NCBI RefSeq assembly: GCF_031458235.1
Contig: NZ_JAVDYB010000001.1
Location: 8,395,001 to 8,459,000 of the forward strand
Direction: 5' to 3'
Length of the DNA stretch: 64,000 nt
DNA from: Catenuloplanes atrovinosus
GTDB taxonomy: Bacteria; Actinomycetota; Actinomycetes; Mycobacteriales; Micromonosporaceae
The notes beneath the pieces were generated by a model. The model saw nothing but the letters and a program-made list of their open reading frames with translations, was not told the origin of the DNA and did no database searches. Made by a program: the position numbers and the translations under genes. This document shows, in pieces, positions 7,807 through 16,955 of the stretch; position 1 is the stretch's first letter; each line of letters opens with the position of its first letter.

Positions 7807-8283
7807 TTGCGCAACCTGGTCCGCTCCGCCGTTCTGACCGCCGTCACCGCCGCCGTCACGATCGGTGGCACCGCCACCGCCGCGACCGCCGCCGTCACCC
7901 CGGCCACCACGCTGGAGACCCAGGTCGTCGCCGCCACCAACACCGAGCGCGCCAAGCACGGCTGCAAGAAGCTGACCATCTCCCCCGCCCTGACCAAGGC
8001 CGCCCGCGGCCACTCCAGCGACCAGGCCAAGCACGGCTACTTCTCCCACACCGGCCGCAACGGCTCCACCTTCACCCAGCGCGTCAAGTCCGCCGGCTAC
8101 GCCCCCGCCGTCGGCGAGAACATCGCCTGGGGCTACGCCGACACCACCGGCGTCATGACCGGCTGGATGAACAGCCCCGGCCACCGCAAGAACATCCTCA
8201 ACTGCAAGGCCATCAAGATCGGCGTCGGCGTCGCCCGCGACGCCAAGGGCACCATCTACTGGACCCAGGAGTTCGGCGGCTGA
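7807..8283 (+). CDS. Secreted CAP-domain (SCP/PR-1) protein
   Basis: A 158-residue exported protein. Residues 1 to about 28 form a signal peptide (basic start, hydrophobic Ala/Val core, Ala-rich cleavage region). The rest is one CAP domain: NTERAKHGCKKL, HSSDQAKHGYFSHTG with the conserved histidines, VGENIAWGY, and the second signature WMNSPGHRKNIL ending in YWTQEFGG. Two cysteines could form a disulfide. Start TTG 7807 follows GAGAGGC. CAP proteins of bacteria are extracellular with varied or unknown activity. It lies between two hairpins and so is monocistronic. The candidate sigma-28 promoter and the adjacent glycan genes hint at co-expression with motility. Confidence 0.86.
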   Translation: MRNLVRSAVLTAVTAAVTIGGTATAATAAVTPATTLETQVVAATNTERAKHGCKKLTISPALTKAARGHSSDQAKHGYFSHTGRNGSTFTQRVKSAGYAPAVGENIAWGYADTTGVMTGWMNSPGHRKNILNCKAIKIGVGVARDAKGTIYWTQEFGG

Positions 8284-8297
8284 ATCGGCCCGCCACC

Positions 8298-8325
8298 GGG
8301 ACCGGCGTCGGATGACGCCGGTCCC
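8298..8325. terminator. Bidirectional hairpin terminator between convergent genes
   Basis: A perfect 12-bp stem, GGGACCGGCGTC paired with GACGCCGGTCCC, loop GGAT, then CTTT. It lies between the CAP gene and the convergent ATPase gene and can serve both. Confidence 0.88.
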
Positions 8326-8330
8326 TTTCG

Positions 8331-9617
8331 CTATGCGCCGAGCAGCGCGGCCGGGACCACGGCGATGCCGTCCGCCCGGCGGTACGCGTCCCGCCCGGTG
8401 GTGATCACGGCGGCGTCCAGCAGGTCGGGGCCGAGCCGGTCGCGCAGCCAGTGCAGGTGCTTCACGTCCTCGTCGGACACGTCCGGAGCGAGCTTCACCT
8501 CCAGCGCCACCACCCGCTGATCGGCCCGCTGCACGATCAGATCCACCTCGTGCCGCCCGTCCGCCGTTCGCAGGTGGTGGACGGTCGCCTCGGCGGCCTG
8601 CGCGTACACCCGGACGCACAGCGTCACCAGCGACTCGAACATCGCGCCGAGCAGCGGCCCGGGCCGGCGCACGCCGGAGGCGGCCACCGAGTCGTCGAGC
8701 AGCGCCGGCACCTCGGCACCGAGGAGACGGCAGGCGAGCGCGGGATCGGCGAGATGATGCTTGGGTGCCGCGGCGAGCCGGGAGAAGGAGCTGCGGCTCG
8801 GCAGCCAGCCGCTGACCGGATCCAGCAGCCAGAGCTGGGTCAGGACGTCCCGATAGGCGCTGGTGGTGGTCTTCGCCGGCTTGTCCACCTCGCCGGGGGT
8901 GGCGGCGTCGAGGATGGCGCTGTATGACGCGGTCGTCGCGGTCGCGCTCGCGTAGGCCGCCAGCCAGGCCCGCAGGATGGCCGGCCGCCGGACCATGTGG
9001 CCCTGTTCCGGGAAATCCCGCTCGACGATCCGCGCCAGGTAGCCATCGAGCTGCGCGCGCCGGGCACGGGCCGGCAGCCGCCGGATGGCGGGGAAGCCGG
9101 AGCCGACGATCTCCTCCGCATAGCGCGTCAGGGTCACGTCCGACGAACCCGTGATCTCCGGCCGGTTGCCCGCGATCATCTCGGCCAGGCTCACCGTGGG
9201 CCAGGAGATCGCCCGCTCGGCGAGGCTCATCGGCCGCATGCGCAACTGGACGATGCGGCCGGCGCCGGAGTGGGTGGGCGCGGTGGTCGGTGAGGCGCTG
9301 CCGGTCAGCAGGAAGCGCGCGGGACTCGGGTCGTCGTCCACGCTGCGCCGGACGAGATCCCAGATCGCCGGCTCGCGCTGCCACTCGTCGATCAGCACCG
9401 GCCGTCCCGCGCGGTCGAGGCGTTCGGGATCGGCCCGGACGAGCTGGCGCTGCGCCGGATCGTCCATGGCGAAGACGGTTGCGGCCCGCCGCCCGGCGGT
9501 AGCCGTCTTGCCGACTCCCTTCGGCCCTTCCAAGCTGATCGCGGGAAGCCCGCTCAGGAGATCGTCGAGCTCACCGTCGACGATGCGCGGATCATAGCCT
9601 CTCACCAGCGTGATCAC
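8331..9617 (-). CDS. AAA-family ATPase with DUF4143 (predicted ATP-binding protein)
   Basis: A protein of about 428 residues. The Walker A is EGPKGVGKTATA near the N terminus, and Walker B is RPVLIDEWQ. LLTGSASP is the sensor-like strand. The C-terminal half (YLARIVERDFPEQG, FESLVTLCVRVYAQA, and KLAPDVSD preceded by a D-x-x-VDLI-type strand) is the DUF4143 nuclease-like region. These ATPases are widespread in actinomycetes, often orphan, with no settled function. GTG 9617 with GAGGGCG upstream is preferred; GTG 9605 is an in-frame alternative. Its promoter lies inside the tandem repeats at 9632-9723. Confidence 0.83.
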   Translation of the reverse strand: MITLVRGYDPRIVDGELDDLLSGLPAISLEGPKGVGKTATAGRRAATVFAMDDPAQRQLVRADPERLDRAGRPVLIDEWQREPAIWDLVRRSVDDDPSPARFLLTGSASPTTAPTHSGAGRIVQLRMRPMSLAERAISWPTVSLAEMIAGNRPEITGSSDVTLTRYAEEIVGSGFPAIRRLPARARRAQLDGYLARIVERDFPEQGHMVRRPAILRAWLAAYASATATTASYSAILDAATPGEVDKPAKTTTSAYRDVLTQLWLLDPVSGWLPSRSSFSRLAAAPKHHLADPALACRLLGAEVPALLDDSVAASGVRRPGPLLGAMFESLVTLCVRVYAQAAEATVHHLRTADGRHEVDLIVQRADQRVVALEVKLAPDVSDEDVKHLHWLRDRLGPDLLDAAVITTGRDAYRRADGIAVVPAALLGA

Positions 9618-9631
9618 CGCCCTCGGCCTGC

Positions 9632-9723
9632 TCGGCCTACAGTTTACAGGTCTTCTGGCCTGCATTTTTCAAGGGTTCTGGACTACTTTTTTCAAGCGTC
9701 CTGGGCTGCACTTTTCACGCGCC
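9632..9723. repeat. Four 23-bp tandem repeats over the ATPase promoter
   Basis: Units 9632-9654, 9655-9677, 9678-9700 and 9701-9723 align in register with no gaps. The last three share a CTGG-C/A-CT start and a CTTTTTCAAG-like core; the first is more diverged (15 of 23 identical to the second). The array is T-rich on the plus strand in a GC-rich setting. It covers the 3' end of the mutase gene (stop at 9715-9717) and the upstream region of the ATPase gene. Regularly spaced copies this close to a start suggest protein-binding sites. Confidence 0.8.
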
Positions 9724-11355
9724 ACGGCCGAGGGCGGTGGCGATCTCGGTGCGGAGGGTGGCCAGGCGGCTGGTGGCGCGGTCCCGGGCGGCCGGGACGG
9801 GGGCGTCGCCGACCGGCTCGATGACCTCGAGATACGCCTTGAGTTTGGGCTCGGTGCCGGAGGGGCGGACCACGGCGCGGGCCGAGGCGGTGCGCAGGAT
9901 GAGCACGTCCGCGTCGGGGAGCAGGTCCTCGGCGGCGGTGAGCGGCTCGCCGAGCAGCGTGGCCGGGCTCGCGGCGCGGAGCGCGGCCATCATGGTGGCG
10001 ATCTCGGAGAGGTCCTGGACCCGGACGGAGAGCTGGTCGGTGGCGTGCACGCCGAACTCGGCGGCCAGCTCGTCCAGCCGGTCCGCGAGCGTGCGGCCCT
10101 CGCGCTTCAGCGCGGCGGCCAGCTCGGCGGCGAGCAGCGCGGCGGTGATCCCGTCCTTGTCGCGGACCAGGTCCGGCGCGACGCAGTAGCCGAGCGCCTC
10201 CTCGTACCCGAAGACCAGCTCGCCGCCGGTGGCGCGGACGATCCACTTGAAGCCGGTCAGCGTCTCGTCGTAGGCCCGGCCGCGCGCCGCGCACAGCGCG
10301 CGGAGCAGCGACGACGAGACGATGGTGGTCGCGAACAGGCCGTCGGTGCCGCGCCGGATCAGCGCGTCCGCCAGCAGCGCGCCCAGCTCGTCCCCGCGGA
10401 GCATGCGCCAGCCGCCGCCGGCCGGCACCGCGACCGCGCACCGGTCCGCGTCCGGGTCGTTGGCGATCGCCAGGTCCGCGCCGGACGACGCGGCCAGCGC
10501 CAGCAGCAGGTCGGTGGCGCCGGGCTCCTCCGGGTTCGGGAACGCCACGGTCGGGAAATCCGGATCGGGCTCGGCCTGCTCGGCCACCACGACCGGCGCG
10601 GCGAACCCGGCGGCCTCGAACGCGGCGGCCAGCACCGGCCCGCCGACGCCGTGCATCGGCGTGTAGGCGACGGTCAGGTCGCGGGAGCCGGCGGAGACCG
10701 TCCCGGCGGCCGCGGTGACGTAGGCGGTGACGATCTCCTCGTCCAGGACCGTGCCGTCCGGCCCGAGCGGCACGCCGGCCAGCGGCCCGACCGCGCGGAT
10801 GGCGTCGGAGATGCCCGCGTCCGCCGGCGGCACGATCTGCGCGCCGTCGCCGAGCGGCCCGCCCAGCCCGTTACCCAGGTAGACCTTGTAGCCGTTGTCC
10901 CGCGGCGGGTTGTGGCTGGCGGTGACCATCACGCCGGCGGCGGCGCCGAGCCGGCGCACCGCGAACGCGAGCACCGGCGTGGGCAGCGGGCGGGGCAGCA
11001 GCAGCGCCTCCCGGCCGGCGCCGGTGGCGACCCGCGCGGTGCGCTCGGCGAACGCGCGGGAGCCGTGCCGCGCGTCGTACCCGATCACCAGCGGGCCGGT
11101 CGCGCCCTGCGCGTCGAGCCAGCGGACCAGCCCGGCGGCGGCGCCGGTGACCACCGCGAGGTTCATCCCGTTCGGCCCGGCGCGCAGCGGCCCCCGCAGC
11201 CCGGCGGTGCCGAACGTGAGCGGGCCGGCGAAGCGGTCGGCCAGCTCGGCGGGGTCGTCGAGCACCGCGCGCAACTCGTCCCGGGAGGCGGGGTCGGGGT
11301 CGTCAGCGATCCATGCCTCGGCCTGTGCGATCAGCGACTGCGCGTGCGTACTCAT
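9715..11355 (-). CDS. pmmB: Phosphomannomutase/phosphoglucomutase family phosphosugar mutase
   Basis: A 546-residue alpha-D-phosphohexomutase. Catalytic Ser147 lies in VTASHNPPRDNGYK, the metal loop is NDPDADR, the sugar-binding loop contains GYEEALGY, and the C-terminal phosphate site is RPSGTEPKLKAYLE. FGTAGLRG near residue 48 marks the PgmA-like long subfamily. It interconverts hexose 1- and 6-phosphates in the cytoplasm; mannose against glucose preference is not decidable here. The length and the neighbourhood with amidohydrolase and lpdA fit mycobacterial PmmB (Rv3308). ATG 11355 is the start; the open frame continues into the antisense of the kinase gene but that part is noise. Confidence 0.87.
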   Translation of the reverse strand: MSTHAQSLIAQAEAWIADDPDPASRDELRAVLDDPAELADRFAGPLTFGTAGLRGPLRAGPNGMNLAVVTGAAAGLVRWLDAQGATGPLVIGYDARHGSRAFAERTARVATGAGREALLLPRPLPTPVLAFAVRRLGAAAGVMVTASHNPPRDNGYKVYLGNGLGGPLGDGAQIVPPADAGISDAIRAVGPLAGVPLGPDGTVLDEEIVTAYVTAAAGTVSAGSRDLTVAYTPMHGVGGPVLAAAFEAAGFAAPVVVAEQAEPDPDFPTVAFPNPEEPGATDLLLALAASSGADLAIANDPDADRCAVAVPAGGGWRMLRGDELGALLADALIRRGTDGLFATTIVSSSLLRALCAARGRAYDETLTGFKWIVRATGGELVFGYEEALGYCVAPDLVRDKDGITAALLAAELAAALKREGRTLADRLDELAAEFGVHATDQLSVRVQDLSEIATMMAALRAASPATLLGEPLTAAEDLLPDADVLILRTASARAVVRPSGTEPKLKAYLEVIEPVGDAPVPAARDRATSRLATLRTEIATALGRGA

Positions 11356-11372
11356 TGAGTCTTGATAGCACG

Positions 11373-11404
11373 CCGCCGGGACCGCAAGATCGCCGTCCCG
11401 GCGG
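11373..11404 (-). terminator. Hairpin between the kinase gene and pmmB
   Basis: CCGCCGGGAC pairs perfectly with GTCCCGGCGG across a 12-base loop, seven bases after the kinase stop in the direction of transcription. Confidence 0.75.
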
Positions 11405-11411
11405 TTCCGGG

Positions 11412-13397
11412 TCAGGACGCGGTGAGCGTGAACGTCTGCACGGTCTGGTCGTAGATCGGCCTGCTCTCCTGGAACCGGGCCTCGGTGGTGGTCAGGAAGA
11501 AGGAGTAGACCTTGCCGCCGGAGGCGACGAACCGGCGGATGCCGTGCCGGCCGGCGTCGCCCTGGCCGCAGGTGTACTCCAGCTCGATCGCCTCCTCGCC
11601 GGACATCTTCGCCGCGGTGCGCTGCACCTGCGTGTACGGCTTCGGGCAGGAGTTCGAGTTCTTTTCCAGGAAGCCCTCCGCCGCGTTGACGAAGTTCTCC
11701 AGGTTGCCGCCGTTCTCCACCGTTATGCGCAGCCGGCGGCCCTTGTCCTCCGGGTCGGTGAAGTCGACGTAGACCCGCTGCTCCGCGTCGTCGACCTTCC
11801 AGCCGGCCGGCACCTGCACCGAGATGCCGCGGTTCGCGTACTCCTCGACCGGGATGGTCGGCGCGGCCGGCTCGGACGCGGTGGGACCGCCGCCCGCGAC
11901 CGGTGCCGGCGTCGGTGACTCCTGGCCGCCGCCCAGGTTGAACAGCACGATGACCAGGATCAGCGCGGCGGCGGTGCCGGCCGCGGCGAGCGCCTGGGTG
12001 CGGCGCGGCCAGGACCGGACCGTGTCCACGGTGCGCACGCCGATCCGCTTCGCGGAGTCGAGCGCGCCGGCGGCGCCACCGGCACTGCGCGGTGACCCGC
12101 CGTACACCCCGCCCTGGGACATGCCGGGCGCCATGCCGGTCGGTGCCATGCCGGCCGGCACCATGCCGGTCGGTGCCATGCCGGGGTAGCCGCCGTGCGG
12201 CGGAAGCTGGTGGGTGGTGTCGCCGTGCGACTGCCACGGCGCGCCCATCGGTGGCGGACCGGCCTGCATGCCGCCGTAGCCGGCGGGGGAGACCGGGGAC
12301 GCGGGCGCGCCGCCGGACTGCTCGCCCGACTGGATCTTGCGGAGCCGGTCGGTCAGCGACTCGCCGGGAGCCAGCATGGCCGGGCCGCCGATCTGGCCGC
12401 TCGGCGGCGGCTTCGGCGGGGCGAGCGGCGCGGGCGACTGCGGCGCGTTCGGGTTCTGCCGGGGGCGCTGGGCGGGGACCACCGCGTACGGATCGGTGGC
12501 CATGTGCGGCGGCACGTTGCTGGCCAGCGGGCCGGCCAGCAGCTCGCGCAGCAGTCGGCGGGCGGTGTTGACGTCCATCCGCCGGTCGGGGTCCTTCTCC
12601 AGCAGCCCGAGCAGCACGTTCGCCAGGGAGCCGGCGCGGACCGGCTGGAGCGGCGGGTCCTCGACCACCGAGTGCATGGTCTCGATCGGGTCGCCCTTGT
12701 CGAACGGCGGCCGGCCCTCGACCGCGGTGAAGAGCGTCACACCGAGCGAGAAGAGGTCGCTGGGCGGGCCGAAGGCCTGGCCCATGGCCCGCTCCGGCGA
12801 GATGAAGTGCGGCGAGCCGAGCACCATGCCGGGCGTGGTGAGCTGCACGTCCGTGGGCATGCGGGCGACGCCGAAGTCGGTGAGCACGCACCGGCCGTCG
12901 GAGGCGATCAGCACGTTCGCCGGCTTCACGTCGCGGTGCAGCACGCCGGCCGCGTGCGCGACCTCGAGCGCGCCGAGCAGCGCGATCCCGATCTTGGCGA
13001 CCGCGCGCGGCGCCAGCGGGCCGTCCTCGATGATCATGTCGGCCAGGGAGCGCGCGTCCAGCAGCTCCATCACGATCCACGGACGGCCGCCCTCGTGGAC
13101 CACGTCGTAGACCTGGACGACCGCGGGGTGTTGCAGCGCGGCGGCGGCGCGGGCCTCGCGCAGCGTCCGCTCGTACATCTGGTCCCGGTCGCTGGGGGCG
13201 AGCCCCGGCGGCAGGATGACCTCCTTGACCGCGACGTCGCGGCGCAGCAGCGTGTCGGACGCGCGCCACACGGTGCCCATGCCGCCGTGGCCCACCGCGG
13301 TGCGCAGGCTGTACCTGCCGCCGATGGTCGCGCCGGGGACGGCACGGCCTCCGGTCGGGCCGACAGAGGGGCTGTTCCACGTCGGAATCTGTGTCAC
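11412..13397 (-). CDS. Transmembrane serine/threonine protein kinase
   Basis: A 661-residue receptor-type Hanks kinase. Kinase domain about residues 28-285: glycine loop [18 protein letters not shown] lysine, RD motif [13 protein letters not shown] in TDFGVARM, then [10 protein letters not shown] Pro/Gln/Gly/Met-rich linker (about 300-450, with repeated GMAPTGM-type units) leads to one membrane helix near 465-488. The C-terminal extracellular domain of about 155 residues has [11 protein letters not shown] and two cysteines, and resembles the outer domain of the kinase at 42412-45876. There are no PASTA repeats. Start GTG 13397. Ligand and targets are unknown; cell-envelope sensing is the usual role. 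Confidence 0.88.
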   Translation of the reverse strand: MTQIPTWNSPSVGPTGGRAVPGATIGGRYSLRTAVGHGGMGTVWRASDTLLRRDVAVKEVILPPGLAPSDRDQMYERTLREARAAAALQHPAVVQVYDVVHEGGRPWIVMELLDARSLADMIIEDGPLAPRAVAKIGIALLGALEVAHAAGVLHRDVKPANVLIASDGRCVLTDFGVARMPTDVQLTTPGMVLGSPHFISPERAMGQAFGPPSDLFSLGVTLFTAVEGRPPFDKGDPIETMHSVVEDPPLQPVRAGSLANVLLGLLEKDPDRRMDVNTARRLLRELLAGPLASNVPPHMATDPYAVVPAQRPRQNPNAPQSPAPLAPPKPPPSGQIGGPAMLAPGESLTDRLRKIQSGEQSGGAPASPVSPAGYGGMQAGPPPMGAPWQSHGDTTHQLPPHGGYPGMAPTGMVPAGMAPTGMAPGMSQGGVYGGSPRSAGGAAGALDSAKRIGVRTVDTVRSWPRRTQALAAAGTAAALILVIVLFNLGGGQESPTPAPVAGGGPTASEPAAPTIPVEEYANRGISVQVPAGWKVDDAEQRVYVDFTDPEDKGRRLRITVENGGNLENFVNAAEGFLEKNSNSCPKPYTQVQRTAAKMSGEEAIELEYTCGQGDAGRHGIRRFVASGGKVYSFFLTTTEARFQESRPIYDQTVQTFTLTAS

Positions 13398-13610
13398 TGG
13401 AAATGCCGCCCGGGGGAGTCGTGGGCCGGAACCAACCCCCCTATCTTGCGGGGTGGCTCGCCGTGAGGAAAGGTGCGGGGTACCAACTCTCCGCGAACTC
13501 GACCCTGTGTGTCCGCCGAGTGGCCCTCGGTCTATGTTTTATCGCGGGTGCGCAACGATGCCCGAACCGGCGGTGCGAAATACCTCACCCATCGATGGTG
13601 TCCCGAGTCA

Positions 13611-13616
13611 TAGGAT
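13611..13616 (+). promoter_or_regulatory. -10 element (TAGGAT) for a leaderless mutase mRNA
   Basis: TAGGAT ends seven bases before ATG 13624. That places the expected transcription start at or next to the start codon, so the mRNA would have no 5' leader. There is no Shine-Dalgarno sequence, which fits. The same arrangement recurs at 17 other genes here. Confidence 0.6.
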
Positions 13617-13623
13617 CGTCGAA

Positions 13624-15204
13624 ATGAGGGATCGTTCAGGGGAGTCGGGTTTCCCGATCAAGCCGGTCTACGACGAGTCCGACCTCCCGCCCGGCTTGGC
13701 CGAGCGCCTCGGCGCGCCGGGGGCGTACCCGTACACGCGTGGCGTCTATCCGACCATGTATACGACCCGCCCGTGGACCATGCGGCAGTACGCCGGCTTC
13801 GGCACCGCGGCCGAGTCCAACGCCCGCTACCACGCGCTGCTCGCGGCCGGGACCATGGGCCTGTCCGTGGCGTTCGACCTGCCCACGCAGATGGGGTACG
13901 ACTCGGACGAGCCGATCGCGCACGGCGAGGTGGGCAAGGTCGGCGTGGCGATCGACTCGATCGACGACATGCGGCTGCTGTTCGGCGGCATTCCGCTGGA
14001 CAAGGTCTCCACGTCCATGACGATCAACGCGCCGGGCTCCGTGCTGCTGCTGCTCTATCAGCTGGTGGCGGAGGAGAATGGGATTCCCGGATCGGCGCTG
14101 AACGGCACGATCCAGAACGACATTCTCAAGGAGTACATCGCGCGGGGCACCTACATCTTCCCGCCGAAACCGTCGTTGCGGCTGGTCGCGGACACGTTCG
14201 CGTACTGCCGCAAGGAGACGCCGAAATGGAACACGATCTCCATCTCCGGCTATCACATGGCGGAGGCCGGCGCGACGCCCGTGCAGGAGGTCGCGTTCAC
14301 GCTGGCCAACGGCGTGGAGTACGTGCGCGCCGCGATCGAGGCCGGCCTGGCCGTCGACGACTTCGCGCCCCGGCTGTCGTTCTTCTTCGTGGCCCGCACC
14401 ACGCTGCTGGAGGAGGTCGCGAAGTTCCGCGCGGCGCGGCGCATCTGGGCCGGCCTGATGCGCGACGAGTTCGGCGCCACCGACCCGAAGTCGTTGATGC
14501 TGCGCTTCCACACCCAGACCGCGGGCGTGCAGCTCACCGCGCAGCAGCCGGAGGTGAACCTGATCCGGGTCGCGGTGCAGGCGCTCGGCGCGGTCCTGGG
14601 CGGCACCCAGTCGCTGCACACCAACTCGTACGACGAGGCGATCGCGCTGCCCACCGAGAAGGCGGCCCGGCTCGCGCTGCGCACCCAGCAGGTGCTCGCG
14701 CACGAGACCGACCTGACCGCGACCGTGGACCCGTTCGCCGGCTCGTACGTGGTGGAGGCGATGACCGACGAGATCGAGCGTGGCGCCCGCGAGCTGATCG
14801 ACCGGGTCTTCGCGTTCGGCTCCTCGGTGGCGGCGATCGAGGCCGGGTTCCAGAAGCGGGAGATCGAGGCGTCCGCGTACCGGACCGCTCAGGAGATCGA
14901 CGCCGGTGACCGCGTGGTGGTCGGCGTCAACCGGTTCGCGACCGACACCGAGGAGCCGTACGAGCCGCTGCGCGTGGACCCGGCGATCGAGGCCGCGCAG
15001 GCCGAGCGGCTGGCCCGGCTGCGCGCCGAGCGGGACGGTGACGCGGTGACGCGGGCGCTGTCGACGCTGCGTGACGCCGCCGCCGGTACCGAGAACGTGC
15101 TCTATCCGATGCGTGAGGCGCTGCGTGCGCGGGCTACCGTGGGTGAGGTCTGCCATGCCCTCCGCGACGTCTGGGGCACTTATCGCCCGTCCGAGACGTT
15201 CTGA
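13624..15204 (+). CDS. Acyl-CoA mutase large subunit (methylmalonyl/isobutyryl-CoA mutase family)
   Basis: A 526-residue B12-dependent mutase catalytic subunit (TIM barrel) without the C-terminal cobalamin domain: the DXHXXG motif is absent and the protein ends at YRPSETF. Signature blocks are [56 protein letters not shown] and [14 protein letters not shown]. Two substrate-contacting positions look methylmalonyl-CoA-like: Tyr in TMY and Arg in PSLRLV, where isobutyryl-CoA mutase has Phe and Gln. A separate small B12-binding subunit is needed and is not in the window. The start follows the -10 at 13611. Succinyl-CoA/methylmalonyl-CoA or related branched acyl-CoA isomerisation is expected. Confidence 0.82.
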   Translation: MRDRSGESGFPIKPVYDESDLPPGLAERLGAPGAYPYTRGVYPTMYTTRPWTMRQYAGFGTAAESNARYHALLAAGTMGLSVAFDLPTQMGYDSDEPIAHGEVGKVGVAIDSIDDMRLLFGGIPLDKVSTSMTINAPGSVLLLLYQLVAEENGIPGSALNGTIQNDILKEYIARGTYIFPPKPSLRLVADTFAYCRKETPKWNTISISGYHMAEAGATPVQEVAFTLANGVEYVRAAIEAGLAVDDFAPRLSFFFVARTTLLEEVAKFRAARRIWAGLMRDEFGATDPKSLMLRFHTQTAGVQLTAQQPEVNLIRVAVQALGAVLGGTQSLHTNSYDEAIALPTEKAARLALRTQQVLAHETDLTATVDPFAGSYVVEAMTDEIERGARELIDRVFAFGSSVAAIEAGFQKREIEASAYRTAQEIDAGDRVVVGVNRFATDTEEPYEPLRVDPAIEAAQAERLARLRAERDGDAVTRALSTLRDAAAGTENVLYPMREALRARATVGEVCHALRDVWGTYRPSETF

Positions 15205-15620
15205 CCGCGCGGTGATCACTCGAACGAGTGGCGATCACCGATCCCGCCGCGCGGTGTGCGTTTGGCCTCATGGGGTACCAAGGAACGAGCGGCGGACCCT
15301 GCCGAAAGCGCGATAACGCCCCCTTGACCAGGGGTAATTTTGATCAGAACACCTGTTGGCTGTCCGGTGTATACGGGACTCGCCCGAAGTTCACTCGTGT
15401 CCCGTGACGCCGTAACGCGTTGTAGAAAGGGAGGTGGCGAGTGCCTGCGCAGGACCATGGCGCAGCCGGCGCCCCACCGACCCTCAAGCGTCCTTACCAG
15501 CGCTTTCGTGACGGACCGCGACCCGATCACTACCGTAACGAGGTTGCGCAGCGTCACCATTTGAGGTCTAGGCTGTCCGAGTCAACATCCATCCCCATCA
15601 ACAGTGATCGAGAATCCGAC
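15205..15620. other. Intergenic region between mutase and amidohydrolase genes
   Basis: No gene was found in these 416 bases. A hairpin (GGTGATC/GATCACC plus ACTCG/CGAGT, 15211-15239) directly after the mutase stop is a possible terminator. TAGGCT at 15569-15574 is a reasonable -10 for the downstream gene, with TTGCGC at 15544-15549 as a -35 at 19 bases. A 7-bp inverted pair ACGGGAC/GTCCCGT (15373-15379, 15399-15405) lies in the middle; its meaning is unknown. Confidence 0.5.
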
Positions 15621-16880
15621 GTGACGAGTGCGTTGACGCTGCCGAGCAGCGAGCTGACGTCGTCCTGGCCCGATACTCCACCCGGGGCCGACCCCCTGCC
15701 CGGTCAACTCGACCGATGGCTCGCGTCACGAGGGGCCGAGCTGGTAGCCGTACGCCGGCACATCCACGCGCACCCGGAGCTGTCCTACCACGAGTTCGAG
15801 ACCGCGGCGCTGGTCGCGCGCGAGCTCGCGGTGGCCGGGCTGAAGCCGCGGTTCCTGCCCAAGGGCAACGGCGTGATCTGCGACATCGGCACCGGCGACC
15901 GGGTGATCGCGTTCCGGGCCGACCTCGACGCGCTGCCCATCCAGGACACCAAGGACGTGGCGTACCGGTCCACCGTCGACGGCGTGATGCACGCCTGCGG
16001 CCACGACGTGCACACCACGATCCTGCTCGGCCTCGGCCTGGCGCTGGCCAAGCTGAACGAGGAGGGTCAGCTGCCCGGCCGGGTGCGGCTGCTGTTCCAG
16101 CCCGCCGAGGAGTCCATCCCGTCCGGCGCGCCGCACGTCATCGCGGCCGGCGGGCTCAAGGACGTCGCCGCGATCTTCGCGCTGCACTGCTACCCGCAGC
16201 TCCCGGCCGGCCTGGTCGGCGTGCGCTCCGGCCCGTTCACGGCCGCGGCGGACACGCTCGAGGTGCGGCTGCGCGGCGCCGGCGGGCACACCGCCCGCCC
16301 GCACCTGACCACGGACCTGGTGCACGCGCTGGGCCGGGTGATCGTGGACGTGCCCGCGCTGCTGGACCGGCGGATGGACGCCCGCGCCGGCGTCTCCATG
16401 GTCTGGGGCACCGTGCACGCCGGCGAGGCGTACAACGCGATCCCGGCCGAGGGCTACGCCAAGGGCACCATCCGCATCCTCAGCCGCGAGGCGTGGCGGG
16501 AGGCGCCCGAGCTGATCACCCGCCTGATCAAGGACGTGGTGGCGGCGACCGGCGCGGAGGCCGACGTGGTCTACACGCGCGGCGTGCCGCCGGTGATCAA
16601 CGACCGGATGACGTCCGCCGTGATCGCGGCCGCGGCCGGCGCCGCGCTCGGCCCCGAGCGGGTGGTCGAGGCCGAGATCAGCATGGGCGGCGAGGACTTC
16701 GCGTTCTACCTGGAGCAGGTGCCGGGCACCATGATCCGGCTGGGCACCAGCACGCCCGGGTCCGAGATCCGCCGGGACATCCACCAGGCCGGCTTCGACG
16801 TGGACGAACGCGCGATCGGATACGGCATCCGGGTGATGGCGCACACCGCGCTCGCGGCGCTCGCCAGCGGCGCGTTCTGA
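15621..16880 (+). CDS. M20-family amidohydrolase (AmiA/AmiB-like)
   Basis: A 419-residue M20D peptidase-like hydrolase. The metal-binding blocks are HIHAHPELSYHE, ADLDALPIQD, MHACGHDVHTT (Cys and His ligands), FQPAEE and HCYPQLP. The dimerisation domain includes GAGGHTARPH, and the C-terminal His ligand region has MGGEDFAFYLE. By family it cleaves N-acyl or N-carbamoyl bonds of amino-acid derivatives in the cytoplasm; the true substrate is not evident. Start GTG 15621 removes a 60-codon, Arg-rich upstream extension that is not family-like. It corresponds in position to amiA1/amiB1 of mycobacteria, next to pmmB and lpdA. Confidence 0.84.
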   Translation: MTSALTLPSSELTSSWPDTPPGADPLPGQLDRWLASRGAELVAVRRHIHAHPELSYHEFETAALVARELAVAGLKPRFLPKGNGVICDIGTGDRVIAFRADLDALPIQDTKDVAYRSTVDGVMHACGHDVHTTILLGLGLALAKLNEEGQLPGRVRLLFQPAEESIPSGAPHVIAAGGLKDVAAIFALHCYPQLPAGLVGVRSGPFTAAADTLEVRLRGAGGHTARPHLTTDLVHALGRVIVDVPALLDRRMDARAGVSMVWGTVHAGEAYNAIPAEGYAKGTIRILSREAWREAPELITRLIKDVVAATGAEADVVYTRGVPPVINDRMTSAVIAAAAGAALGPERVVEAEISMGGEDFAFYLEQVPGTMIRLGTSTPGSEIRRDIHQAGFDVDERAIGYGIRVMAHTALAALASGAF

Positions 16881-16904
16881 CAGATCAAGATCATTCGAGG
16901 GTAC

Positions 16905-16941
16905 GGGTGGCCCGTTCGCCGAGACGGCGGACGGGCCACCC
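16905..16941. terminator. Bidirectional terminator between convergent genes
   Basis: A 16-bp stem (one G-T pair): GGGTGGCCCGT at 16905-16915 pairs with ACGGGCCACCC at 16931-16941 and continues inward to a GAGAC loop. Confidence 0.88.
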
Positions 16942-16955
16942 GTCGCCCTTGGTGA

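Noticed and set aside
11356-13380. Upstream extension of the pmmB frame
   Set aside because: It is the other-frame shadow of the kinase gene; pmmB begins with a family-like N terminus at 11355.
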